DNA from: Pseudomonadota bacterium
Lineage (GTDB): Bacteria > Desulfobacterota > Desulfobulbia > Desulfobulbales > Desulfocapsaceae
Direction of reading: 5' to 3'
DNA length: 64,000 nt
Assembly: GCA_018821985.1 (NCBI GenBank)
Contig: JAHJKP010000010.1
Location: forward strand, 19,631 to 83,630
Shown here: positions 36,165 to 47,800 of the stretch, one piece after another
Layout: each line of letters opens with the position of its first letter
Position numbering within the stretch: the stretch's first letter is position 1
The notes under the pieces: model-generated
The model's database searches: none
The model's input: only the letters and a program-made list of their open reading frames with translations
What the model was told of the DNA's origin: nothing
Made by a program: the position numbers and the translations under genes

Positions 36165-37187
36165 ATGCGTCATATTGCCATCACCATGGGTTGCCCAGTC
36201 GGAATCGGGCCTGAAATACTACTGAAATTTTTCACCCAAACAGACGGCTTCCCCAAATATGCTCCTGTGATCCTTGGTGATATCGGTGTTCTGCAACGCT
36301 GTGCGTCTGAGCTGAAAATCAATGCTCAGTTTCTGTCATGGCATCCAGGAACCCCTATCAAGACAGGACAGATCCCTGTTCTTGAGCTCTCCCATCTCGA
36401 TGCCCATGACTTGCTCTGGGGCCAACCGACAATCGCCACCGGCAAGGCCATGGTCAGCTATATTGAAAAGGCTGTCAGCCTCATCCTCGATGGAACCTTC
36501 TCGGCGATGGTCACCTGCCCTATTTCCAAATTAAGCCTGAACCGTGCCGGATACACCTTCCCCGGTCATACCGAGATGCTGGCCGCACTCACCCAAAGTC
36601 GCAATTACGTCATGATGATGGCCGGAAGCCGTCTACGGGTTACCCTTGCCTCCATTCACTGTTCACTGGCTTCGGTTCCAGACCGTCTTAACCAAGAGAC
36701 CCTGACCGCCCTTATCCAGACCACAAACACAGCCCTGCACTGCGACTTTGGCTTCTCATCCCCGCGAATCGCTGTGGCTGCCCTGAATCCCCACGCCGGA
36801 GAATCTGGTCTTTTCGGAAATGAAGAAGAAGAAATTATTTTGCCGGCCATTCAGAAAATGCAGGCAGTCGGGATTCAGGTTCAAGGGCCCTTCCCGCCCG
36901 ACACCATTTTCTTCAAAGCCGCGGCCGGAATGTATGACGCAGTAATCTGCATGTACCATGACCAAGGCCTTATCCCCTTCAAACTTCTTCATTTCAAGGA
37001 CGGGGTCAATGTCACCTTAGGCCTACCTATTGTCCGGACCTCTGTTGACCATGGAACAGCTTATGATATCGCCGGAAAAGGAGTGGCAGACCCGGCAAGC
37101 CTTACCGCTGCCGTGGATCTGGCTGCCTCGATTGCCGTCAACCGGGAATCTGTTCACAACAATCCCGCCAGCCAGACATTATCCTGA
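36165..37187 (+). CDS. pdxA: 4-hydroxythreonine-4-phosphate dehydrogenase PdxA
   Basis: PdxA oxidises 4-phospho-hydroxy-L-threonine in vitamin B6 synthesis. The 340-residue protein has the zinc-binding histidines in FPGHTEMLA, LNPHAGESG (wider motif) and MYHDQGLIPFK, plus RTSVDHGTAYDIAGKG. The N-terminal motif reads TMGCPVGIGPEI, where most PdxA have GDPxGIGPE or GEPxGIGPE; the Cys is a mild deviation. Length is normal. Confidence 0.93.
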   Translation: MRHIAITMGCPVGIGPEILLKFFTQTDGFPKYAPVILGDIGVLQRCASELKINAQFLSWHPGTPIKTGQIPVLELSHLDAHDLLWGQPTIATGKAMVSYIEKAVSLILDGTFSAMVTCPISKLSLNRAGYTFPGHTEMLAALTQSRNYVMMMAGSRLRVTLASIHCSLASVPDRLNQETLTALIQTTNTALHCDFGFSSPRIAVAALNPHAGESGLFGNEEEEIILPAIQKMQAVGIQVQGPFPPDTIFFKAAAGMYDAVICMYHDQGLIPFKLLHFKDGVNVTLGLPIVRTSVDHGTAYDIAGKGVADPASLTAAVDLAASIAVNRESVHNNPASQTLS

Positions 37188-37390
37188 TCCGGTCATAAGA
37201 TTGCGGGCATCGATCTGATTGTCTTTAATCTCACCTTCTCCCTTGCATCCCGTATAGCTGTGATTAAAATTCAAAATTGTGCCGCTGACACGTTTCTTCA
37301 ATTCATTATTTTCGTGTCTTTCATCTATTTTGAGGGTATCTAAAAGGTGGACGTAGTAAATTGAAAAATGAGTACAATGCAAGAAGAAAT

Positions 37391-38020
37391 ATGGTTCAAA
37401 ATCAAATGAATAAAGGATTACTCATAGTATTTGAAGGGATCGACGGTACCGGAAAATCAACCCAGATGTCACTGCTCGCAAGTTTCTTAAAGGAAAAAGG
37501 ACTTGATGTCATTGAAACCAGAGAACCGACAAACGGACAATTCGGTCAACGGATCAGATCCCTTTACGCCAACAGAAATGGCGTCTCCCGGGAAGAAGAA
37601 CTGGAGCTCTTTATCGCTGACAGGCAAGAGCATGTGCAAGATATGCTTATGCCGGGGTTACAGGAAGGAAAGATTATCCTCTGTGACCGCTATTTTCTCT
37701 CCACAGCTGCCTATCAGGGTGCCGTCGGCTTTTCTCCAGAGGAGATTATTGAAAGAAACAGTTTTGCTCCTCAGCCTGATTTGGCCCTGCTCTTCTACGT
37801 CCCACCTCAAATAGGTATTGAACGGATTACGACAGGGCGTGGAGAGACACTCAATGACTTTGAGCAGGAGGCAAGTCTGCAAAAAGTAGCCGCCATTTTT
37901 GACAGCCTGAAGCTCCCCTATATTCAGCGTATTGACGCCTCTGGTTCCATTGAATCCGTCCATCAGGCTGTGCTGCAAGCCGTCACACCCTTTTTGCGCA
38001 AAATGAATCAGAATGCGTAA
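37391..38020 (+). CDS. tmk: Thymidylate kinase
   Basis: Tmk phosphorylates dTMP to dTDP. About 209 residues: P-loop VFEGIDGTGKSTQ, the DR[YFH] motif CDRYFLSTAAYQG, ETREPT and a lid rich in charged residues (TTGRGETLNDFE). Start is ambiguous: ATG at 37391 (AAGAAG upstream), ATG at 37406, or TTG at 37361 with AAAAGGTGG upstream. Its 3' end overlaps the TPR gene by eight bases. Confidence 0.94.
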   Translation: MVQNQMNKGLLIVFEGIDGTGKSTQMSLLASFLKEKGLDVIETREPTNGQFGQRIRSLYANRNGVSREEELELFIADRQEHVQDMLMPGLQEGKIILCDRYFLSTAAYQGAVGFSPEEIIERNSFAPQPDLALLFYVPPQIGIERITTGRGETLNDFEQEASLQKVAAIFDSLKLPYIQRIDASGSIESVHQAVLQAVTPFLRKMNQNA

Positions 38021-39767
38021 CAGGAACTCCTTCATCAGCCCTTTTGCATTCACTTTCCTGTGCATTCTGAGCCTGCAGATATCACTGAGCAGTTGTGCCG
38101 GTAAGGAGGAACAACCCACAGCTCCTGCAATTGCTCCTGTGCCTGTACCACAACCTCAAGATGCCACAGGTGAAAATACCGATCTCGCCTGTTCCTATTT
38201 TTATTTTCTCTGGGGGACCCACGCAGAGAGTAATAAAAAATACAGTGAGGCTCAGGAGGCATATGAAAAAGCCCTTATCTGTGACCCTGAGGCTGATTAT
38301 ATCCTTAAAAAACTTCCCGTTCTCCTTATCAAAATGGGAAAACAACAGGCAGCGGCTCAATGGCTCAGGGAGGCCACCAAGAAGAACCCAAACGATATTG
38401 ACAGTCAACTGCTTCTGGCACGTCTGGACATTAATTCCGGCGACATGAATGAAGCTATCCAGATTTACGAAAAGATCCTTGAACTTGCCCCTGACAACAG
38501 CACAGTACGCCTTCGCCTTGGCTACCTCTATAGTCAACAGGGTCGTTATAAAGAGGGAGAGAAAACCATCAAGATTCTTCTGACCAAAGATCCGAACTCA
38601 TACTTTGCTCTCCTCTATCTTGCTCGTCTTGCTATTCAATCCGCTGATTATGACACCGCGGCCACCCTCTATGAAAAGATCCTGCTCCAGAACTGGTCTC
38701 CAGAACTGGTCTATGAAATGGCCGAATTTTATGGCATGCGTGAGCAATATAAACGAGTCGAACAATTGTATGCATCCATTCTGGCTAAAGAACCTGAAAA
38801 TGAACAAGCAGCTCTTGGACGCGTCCATGCCCTCCTTCTCATCGACCAGGGAAAAGAGGCATTGGCAGAACTTACCAGAATTCGTGCCCTGAGCAGCAAC
38901 CCCACCGATATTGATCTTATTTCAAGCCGGATACTCATTCGCATGCAGAATTTTGACAAAGCCAATGCCCTGCTGGAAAAAATCCTGGCCAGGGATGAGT
39001 CATCTGCTGCCCGATACATGCTGGCAGTAATTCGTTATGAACAAAAAAAGCAAGAGGCGGCGCTGGCACATCTCAGAAAAATAAACCACAACGACAAGGA
39101 ATTTGAAAATAGTATTGCCCTGCAGACCAAAATACTGAGTGAGCTGAAAAGAACACCGGAAGCGATCACCCTTCTCAAGAAATTAATTGAGAGCGCAAGC
39201 CGCCGCCAACCCCTCTACTACAGTCTTCTGTCCGGGATCTACGTGACACAGAACCAGCTTGCCAGTGGCCATGAAATCCTAAGCAAGGGAATCGAACGAT
39301 ACCCGGACAATGTCCAACTCTTTTTTGAGTACGGACTTCTTCTGGAGCAGGAAGGAAAGCAGAACGAGGCCATATCCAGCATGGAAAAAGTGATTGAGCT
39401 GCAATCTGACCATGTGGAAGCCTTAAATTATCTTGGATACACCTGGGCCGACAACAATGTCCATCTTGAAAAGGCTTTGGAATACATAAAAAAAGCCATT
39501 GCCCTCAAACCAGACAATGGCTATATCCTTGACAGTCTTGGTTGGGTCTATTTTCACATGGGAGATCTGGAAAAGGCCAGAATAGAATTAGAACATGCCA
39601 TAGCTCTAGAACCCGATGACCCCTATATCCAGGAACATATGGGAGATATCTACCAGAGATCCGGTCAAAAGAAAAAGGCATTGAATGCTTATCGTAAAGC
39701 TAAAGAGTTGTTCAAAGAGCAGAACTTGCAAGAAAAGATACAGCAGAAAATCGATGAAATCGAATAA
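38013..39767 (+). CDS. TPR-repeat lipoprotein
   Basis: A 584-residue protein with a lipoprotein signal (lipobox LSSC, residues about 26-29) and then tetratricopeptide repeats from about residue 55 to the end; clear copies include YKEGEKTIKILLTKDPNSYFA, YIKKAIALKPDNGYILDSLG and ARIELEHAIALEPDDPYIQE. TPR arrays bind other proteins. Anchored in the outer membrane facing the periplasm, it probably scaffolds an envelope process together with the LolB-like lipoprotein whose start lies 14 bases inside this gene. Confidence 0.88.
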   Translation: MRNRNSFISPFAFTFLCILSLQISLSSCAGKEEQPTAPAIAPVPVPQPQDATGENTDLACSYFYFLWGTHAESNKKYSEAQEAYEKALICDPEADYILKKLPVLLIKMGKQQAAAQWLREATKKNPNDIDSQLLLARLDINSGDMNEAIQIYEKILELAPDNSTVRLRLGYLYSQQGRYKEGEKTIKILLTKDPNSYFALLYLARLAIQSADYDTAATLYEKILLQNWSPELVYEMAEFYGMREQYKRVEQLYASILAKEPENEQAALGRVHALLLIDQGKEALAELTRIRALSSNPTDIDLISSRILIRMQNFDKANALLEKILARDESSAARYMLAVIRYEQKKQEAALAHLRKINHNDKEFENSIALQTKILSELKRTPEAITLLKKLIESASRRQPLYYSLLSGIYVTQNQLASGHEILSKGIERYPDNVQLFFEYGLLLEQEGKQNEAISSMEKVIELQSDHVEALNYLGYTWADNNVHLEKALEYIKKAIALKPDNGYILDSLGWVYFHMGDLEKARIELEHAIALEPDDPYIQEHMGDIYQRSGQKKKALNAYRKAKELFKEQNLQEKIQQKIDEIE

Positions 39768-40590
39768 GGCTCCCAGAGTTCAGGTGCCCCCAACCCTTTT
39801 CAGGCTCATCCTGACCCTACTGGTCCTGCTCATACAAAGCTGTGCCGGAAAACCCTGGACCAGCCCGGTGGCTGACAGTGAGACCGCCTTCATCACCCAG
39901 ACTTTTGAGGAGATGCAGGAACGGGATGCCTCCTGTTTCTGCTGTCTGGATGCAAAGACAACGCTTTCCTGGGACACCCCTGGAGAAGATCGATCCATTG
40001 CGGGCTTTCTCCAGTTGAAGCTCCCGACATCAGTAAAATTCGTGGTACTGAATCCTCTGGGACAACCTCTTTACGCCCTGGTCAACAACGGCCGGGATTT
40101 TCAGTCTATCAACACAAGCTTGAAGCAGCACATCATCGGCAAGATCGGCTCGTTGGCCACGCAAAACAAGATCCCTGAGTCTCTGCTCTCTGAGAACTGG
40201 GGTTATTGGCTGACAGGAAGACTCCATGAGCAGGGAGCAACAATTGAGGCCATCCACCAAGATGGATCAGGGCGAGGTGTCTGGATTACGATGCGCTATC
40301 AGGACGAGGCGGCCCTGAACAAAAGCCACCTCTTGATTCAACCGGCCACAAGGCAACTCCTGAGCCGGATTCTTGTTGATCGTGAGGGAGAAACCATTGC
40401 CACCATCTCCTACGATCGCCGGAATGAACAGAATGACTGTGCGCCGGTCAGCAGGATCACCATCAGCGACTTGCCATACGGCTCACAGCTCAGCATCGAT
40501 TTTACAGAAATCCTTACCGATCGCTCATTTTCTGCGGCTAATTTCAGGCTGAAGGTACCAGAAGACTATGAGACTCAGGAACTTCCTTAG
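39754..40590 (+). CDS. LolB-like / DUF4292-type outer-membrane lipoprotein
   Basis: Protein of 278 residues with a signal peptide and lipobox LIQSC. The mature part shows the LolB-like pattern: LSWDTPGEDRSIAGFLQLKL, VKFVVLNPLGQPLYALVNNG, and a late pattern of ISDLPYGSQLSIDFTEI beta strands, typical of the concave barrel that holds acyl chains of lipoproteins. LolB itself inserts lipoproteins into the outer membrane; the more distant DUF4292 family is equally possible. ATG at 39754 overlaps the TPR gene, so the two are coupled. Confidence 0.68.
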   Translation: MKSNKAPRVQVPPTLFRLILTLLVLLIQSCAGKPWTSPVADSETAFITQTFEEMQERDASCFCCLDAKTTLSWDTPGEDRSIAGFLQLKLPTSVKFVVLNPLGQPLYALVNNGRDFQSINTSLKQHIIGKIGSLATQNKIPESLLSENWGYWLTGRLHEQGATIEAIHQDGSGRGVWITMRYQDEAALNKSHLLIQPATRQLLSRILVDREGETIATISYDRRNEQNDCAPVSRITISDLPYGSQLSIDFTEILTDRSFSAANFRLKVPEDYETQELP

Positions 40591-40632
40591 ACAGTTGGCA
40601 GTTCAAGCTGTTCTTTCTCCACTACTCCCTTA

Positions 40633-41355
40633 TCATCTGCCATTCAATATCGACTCAACTGTTTTTTCACCAACCTTCCGCAGGAAGATTGCATCCACAA
40701 GCGGGGCAATTTTTCCCATTTCATCCTCAAGCAATAAGAAACCTGGTAAAGGTTTTGCTTTGACCAACTGGACCCGGGACTGATCCACAAAAGAAGCGGG
40801 AAGCAAAGTTGCATATTTTCTGTTTTCAGGAAGGTCACACAGGGCTGCGAGGACATCAAGCATGTTGCCCCAGTACTCTCCCTGCCCCAGATGTTCAATG
40901 ATCTGCAAAACGGCGGTGGATGCTGAGAGGTAGTATTCCGGCAACAGAGCTGAAGTCCCGGAAAGACACCTCTGCTCGGAGGCAAAACAACGACAGGAAA
41001 ATGGCCGTACCTCATAGATCCGGCAGCAACCATCCTCCAGAAAAGGGCAGGGAGACATATTCCCGTACTGTTCCGGCTGCACATTCTCACCCTGCAGACA
41101 GGCGCCGGCAAAATCATTGGTGGTCATCCGGGGACGGTTGGTGGTCTCTTTTTTCTGCAGGCTCTCAGCAAGCCACAACTCACACCCATTTTCCCGAATC
41201 AGGCGATGAATAACCTCCCCTTCAATGGCCGTAATGGTCACATTCTGGGTACAGCAGACCGCACAGTTTTTTTTACAGGCCAAGGTTAACCCGGGCGACC
41301 ACTCGGCAAAGGCATCATAAATACCATGCAGGATTTCTTCTTTCAACGGTAACAT
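40633..41355 (-). CDS. YkgJ-family cysteine-cluster protein
   Basis: A 240-residue soluble protein with eight to ten Cys arranged as in the YkgJ/CxxCxxCC family: CKKNCAVCC, then CPFLEDGCCRIYEVRPFSCR and C. The family probably chelates zinc or iron and has no settled function. Convergent with the LolB-like gene; upstream gene is the AMIN-domain protein. Confidence 0.82.
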   Translation of the reverse strand: MLPLKEEILHGIYDAFAEWSPGLTLACKKNCAVCCTQNVTITAIEGEVIHRLIRENGCELWLAESLQKKETTNRPRMTTNDFAGACLQGENVQPEQYGNMSPCPFLEDGCCRIYEVRPFSCRCFASEQRCLSGTSALLPEYYLSASTAVLQIIEHLGQGEYWGNMLDVLAALCDLPENRKYATLLPASFVDQSRVQLVKAKPLPGFLLLEDEMGKIAPLVDAIFLRKVGEKTVESILNGR

Positions 41356-41417
41356 ACGACCTCAAGCCAGCCCTGTAACAAACCATTCAGGGCAAAAGGG
41401 AACTTGTCCGAAGCTCC

Positions 41418-42413
41418 TCATGGTTTTTCACTGTTTCCGGCATCTGCAGCGTCAGAAGAATTTACAAAAAGGACATATAAATTCTCCTCTTTGAAAAATA
41501 CCTGCTGCAGATCATAATGTCGATTCGGCACTAACTCTAGAACAACTCTAATCTTGTGAGAATTCACATTCTTCTCCACCCGGACCTGCTTAACAAATTT
41601 ACCTTTTATGGGTATAACCTCCGGCACATTCTCCCCAAGGCTTGCATCCATAAAATCACAGACGATACTGGGTGTTCCCTCTTCAATGCCAAAAACCACA
41701 GGGGGGTGAAAATTATTCAATTTAAACAATATCTTTTCCCCTTTATCAGGGCTTTGTTCAAATGAAATAGCATGGATCAACAGTTGTGACGACGAAGGAA
41801 CAGATAATTCTTTGCCGGAAACAACGGGAGGCGTAACAAGCGGCGGTTCGATCTTTTTCTCTTTCACCTGCTTCAATGAAGCTGCTTTCTTTTCCACCGT
41901 CCCGAGAGCAGGAGTCGCTTTTGCAGAAACAAGGTCACTTTTTTTCGCCTTCCCCACTGGCTGTTCACGTTGTTGTTTAGCCTCCTTCTGCCCGGCATGA
42001 AAAATCGTAATGATCAGGCTATTATTTTTTTCCCGAAAATCCTGGGAAAAGTCGTAGTCACCTGCAGGAACGAGATCAAGAACCACCCTGGTCTTAAGCT
42101 GGGGGTCAGCATGCATCCCGGCCCTGATTGCCGAGACCAGATTTCCCCTAACCTTCATCACCCCCTTGACCAATGTGGAGTGCCGGGTATCATAAAAATC
42201 AAAGACAACCTTGGGTGATTCTCCTTGAATGGCAAATATTTTGGGGAGATATGGACCATTGAGTTTAAAGGTGATCGTTTCCCGACTACTGCTTTCCCGA
42301 TCAAAGGAAATATTTTCAAGCAGGGGGCCACTCTCCTCAGCGCAACTCTGAACAACAGGCAAGGCAAGAAAAACAACAACAGCCAATATAAGAAGATGGA
42401 TAGTTTGACGCAT
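41418..42413 (-). CDS. Secreted protein with two AMIN domains
   Basis: About 331 residues: a signal peptide (MRQTIHLLILAVVVFLALPV, possible lipobox VQSC), a first AMIN domain (about 15-135, ITFKLNGPYLPKIFAIQGES, VVFDFYDTR, RVVLDLVP) and a second at the C-terminus (ILFKLNNFHPPVVFGIEEGT, IVCDFMDASL, IRVVLELVP), joined by a Lys/Pro-rich linker. AMIN domains bind peptidoglycan and localise division amidases or secretins. No catalytic domain is present, so it may be a targeting adaptor. An in-frame ATG at 42518 has an AAGGG site, but the added 35 residues would bury the signal peptide and contain a 7-bp hairpin at 42446-42466. Confidence 0.78.
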   Translation of the reverse strand: MRQTIHLLILAVVVFLALPVVQSCAEESGPLLENISFDRESSSRETITFKLNGPYLPKIFAIQGESPKVVFDFYDTRHSTLVKGVMKVRGNLVSAIRAGMHADPQLKTRVVLDLVPAGDYDFSQDFREKNNSLIITIFHAGQKEAKQQREQPVGKAKKSDLVSAKATPALGTVEKKAASLKQVKEKKIEPPLVTPPVVSGKELSVPSSSQLLIHAISFEQSPDKGEKILFKLNNFHPPVVFGIEEGTPSIVCDFMDASLGENVPEVIPIKGKFVKQVRVEKNVNSHKIRVVLELVPNRHYDLQQVFFKEENLYVLFVNSSDAADAGNSEKP

Positions 42414-42711
42414 GTCATGGCCCATTGGAAGCCTGGCAGGCAGAGGCCGGCAATTTCCCTGCCGGCTCAAGGAAAGCGGCAGAAATAACAAATTTATGAT
42501 ACGATCTTTAATTTTCATACATGTAACCCTTATTCAAGATAACATACTATTTTTATTCAAACAAATACATCTTTACCTTGAATACATTATCCGCCCTTGT
42601 AAAGTCAACCTATTTCCAGTAAATCTGCAGATGAAATATAGATACGAGAGACAGACACCAGACCGGCAGTCCCTTTCAATGGTACCATAAACAAATTCCT
42701 GAAGACTCCCC

Positions 42712-45293
<2,582 letters not shown>

Positions 45294-45297
<4 letters not shown>

Positions 45298-46250
45298 TCA
45301 AAGGCCGAATCATGAGTCACATCATCCTGATTCTTATGGCCATCACCTTCTGGCCGGGGCCAGTGCAGAGCGCCGCTGCCCCACCCCTGCCAAAGCTAAT
45401 TCAGCAGACCAGGTTCATCGCCTATACCCCCCGCAGCTTTTCCATTGGTGGCGGCAAGATACGTGCTGCCACAGAGGCCGGCATCAGAGAGGATCTCACC
45501 CTGCTGCGACCTTTCTTTAACGGTGTGATCACCTACTCCGCAACCAGCGGCCTGGAAGCCGTTCCCCGGATTGCCCATGAACTTGCCTTTCGGGCGCTCA
45601 TCCTGGGCATCTGGGACCCCTCATCCGAGACGGAGATCAGAAACGTCATTCATGCCGCCCAAAAATACCCAAACCTGATTGGCGCGATTATTGTCGGCAA
45701 CGAAGGGCTGTACACCAGACGATACCTGCCGCAAGACGTCGACAAGGCCATGCAGCGGATAAAGAAAGAGTGCCCCGGGATGGCAGTCACCACCTCCGAG
45801 CCTTTTTTCCTCTACTTTGAAAATGAGTACAGCCAATTTTTCAACAGCCACGACCTGCTGATGCCCAATGTCCATCCGGTCTTTGAAAAATGGTTTACCG
45901 CAAGCAACCCAACCCAGGGTGTGGACATGGTCATTGAGATGGCTGAAAAATTCAAAAAGAACTACACCAAACCGCTGCTGATCAAGGAGACAGGCATGCC
46001 ATCCGGCCCCAAAGAGAAGGGATTTTCCCGGGAACGACAGAGGCTCTTCTGGTCCGATATCCGCAAACGTTTTCCTTTTTCCTCCAGCCAGTCCCTGGCC
46101 TATTTCGAGGCCTTCGATGCCCCCTGGAAACCGGCGGAAATAACCGCGACCCTCCCAGGCGATCACTCCAGTGAGGCTTTCTGGGGACTTTTTAGTAAGG
46201 ACGGTAAGGCCAAGCAGGTTCTTGATTCCCTGCCCAGACTTCAAAATTAA
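45294..46250 (+). CDS. Secreted GH17-like beta-1,3-glucanase
   Basis: A 318-residue protein with a signal peptide (cleavage near VQSAA, residue 27). A barrel with VGNEGLYTRRY (acid/base Glu after Asn) and LIKETGMPSGPKEKG (nucleophile Glu) matches the exo-beta-1,3-glucanase/GH17 group (Scw10-like). It likely trims a beta-1,3- or 1,6-glucan in the periplasm, for example an osmoregulated glucan or exopolysaccharide. Start overlaps the radical SAM gene (ATGA); a functional link is not obvious. Confidence 0.82.
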
Positions 46251-46786
46251 TGCATGGCTGTTCCATCTATATTGCGTCCCTTACCCTTTTCTCCGGACAA
46301 GTAATGGAGCAAGGAGCCGCGCCAGCAAATCTGGCAAAGTTACCCCTTGATTTTACAAGAGAACAAGTGATATTTTAACTTAAAGATATGGGATTATTTT
46401 GAAGCTGCGTTCAGCCATGCAATTTGCCCGCAATACGCCAAAAAAACTATCCAGATTTTTAAAATCTATCGGATATTACAGCTTTCAGATCCGACCAAAA
46501 CGGTCGGTTCCTTGCGGTGTACGCCGGACCTTGACTCCCTGTCCCACACGTTTAACGGTTTTATCTACATCTGTTCCCAGGATCATCACAGCCGGCACCT
46601 GAACGACATCTCCCCTGGCGTGTCAGGATAGCTGTCGAGCCCAGAGTTCCGTAGCATGACAACTAGATGATTTTATGAAATAATAATATTCAAATATTTA
46701 TTTTAGCGGAACACGGATTACTACAAAATCACAGAGCTGCAGGCATAAATTTCTTTAAATTCGACAGACTCTCAGGAGACAACGAT
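46251..46786. other. Intergenic region with a possible gene remnant
   Basis: A 536-base gap. Apart from the small reverse-strand frame listed at 46485-46598, no gene is supported; a 67-codon + strand frame at 46399 has no ribosome site or family likeness. Confidence 0.3.
46485..46598 (-). pseudogene. Short protein-like frame, possible gene remnant
   Basis: The reverse strand reads GDVVQVPAVMILGTDVDKTV then KRVGQGVKVRRTPQGTDRFG. It looks like the C-terminal end of a real protein by composition, but an in-frame stop precedes it and only a GTG (46598) with AGGGGAG nearby could start it. It is either a 37-residue protein or the remains of a deleted gene. Family not recognised. Confidence 0.3.
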
Positions 46787-47800
46787 TTGGGCGCCACTCT
46801 TTTCAACCGACATCGCTTTTTTAAAAGTAAAAACAGAACAACTGGCAAGGTGTTAGGCCTCTGTTTCATCGCCTTTATCGTGAGTACCTTAACGCTCAAC
46901 GGATGCACGAGGCAGCAGGAACCACTTCTGCGCGTTGCTTCGAATGCATGGCCGGGGTACGAGACTCTCTATCTGGCACGCAGTCTCGGATATTATGATG
47001 ACCAGCTCATCCGCCTCGTGGAAATACCTTCGAACAGTCAGGTTTTACAAGCCCTACGCAACGGCATGATCGAGGCAGCCTGCCTGACCCTGGATGAGGC
47101 GATCACTCTCATACAGGACGGTATGGATCTACGGGTTGTGCTGGTCATGGATGTATCCCATGGAGGAGATGTTTTAATGGCCAGTCCCGGGATCGACACT
47201 CTGCAATCGTTACGCGGCAAGAGAGTCGGCGTCGAGAACGCCGCAGTGGGCGCAATTATGCTGGATGCCGCTCTGGAGGCCGGAAAGCTCCAGGACAAGG
47301 ATATCACAATCGTCCCGTTGACGGTGGATGAGCATGCTGCCGCCTACCTCGCTGGCAAGATCGATGCAGCCGTGACCTTTGAGCCGGTTCGCAGTCAGCT
47401 GCTGCAGGCGGGCGCCCATATCCTGTTTGACAGTTCGCAGATTCCGGGGCGGATCATTGATGTTCTGGTGGTGCGTGCGGAGATCGCCCCCCTCCATAAA
47501 AAGGCACTCAAGAATTTACTAAAAGGACACTTCCGGGCAAGAGACTACCTTACCACTCAGCCGCAAGACGCTGAGAAGCGACTGGCCCCACGATTGGGCA
47601 ACAATGCCCTGGCGCAGTTTACCGGCCTCAACATGCCGGATATTCAAGAGAACCAGACCTTACTTGGCGGCAATCCACCCCCCCTACAGATTACGGCAGG
47701 CACACTGGCTGAGCTTATGCTGCAACGGAAACTGTTGCAAGGAACGGTCTCTGTCGATCGCCTTGTTGATCCGTCATTTCTTCCTGCGGAGAATGAATGA
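46787..47800 (+). CDS. Solute-binding lipoprotein (NrtA/SsuA/TauA-type)
   Basis: A 337-residue periplasmic binding protein: lipobox LNGC, then LRVASNAWPGYETLYLARSLGYY, VLQALRNGMIEAACLTLDEAI, LRGKRVGVENAAVGAIML and KIDAAVTFEPV, typical of the ABC-type nitrate/sulfonate/taurine binding proteins. No transporter genes follow; instead its stop overlaps the start of a hybrid histidine kinase (ATGA). It may therefore present a ligand to that kinase. Start is TTG at 46787 with AGGAG eight bases before it. Confidence 0.88.
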   Translation: MGATLFNRHRFFKSKNRTTGKVLGLCFIAFIVSTLTLNGCTRQQEPLLRVASNAWPGYETLYLARSLGYYDDQLIRLVEIPSNSQVLQALRNGMIEAACLTLDEAITLIQDGMDLRVVLVMDVSHGGDVLMASPGIDTLQSLRGKRVGVENAAVGAIMLDAALEAGKLQDKDITIVPLTVDEHAAAYLAGKIDAAVTFEPVRSQLLQAGAHILFDSSQIPGRIIDVLVVRAEIAPLHKKALKNLLKGHFRARDYLTTQPQDAEKRLAPRLGNNALAQFTGLNMPDIQENQTLLGGNPPPLQITAGTLAELMLQRKLLQGTVSVDRLVDPSFLPAENE

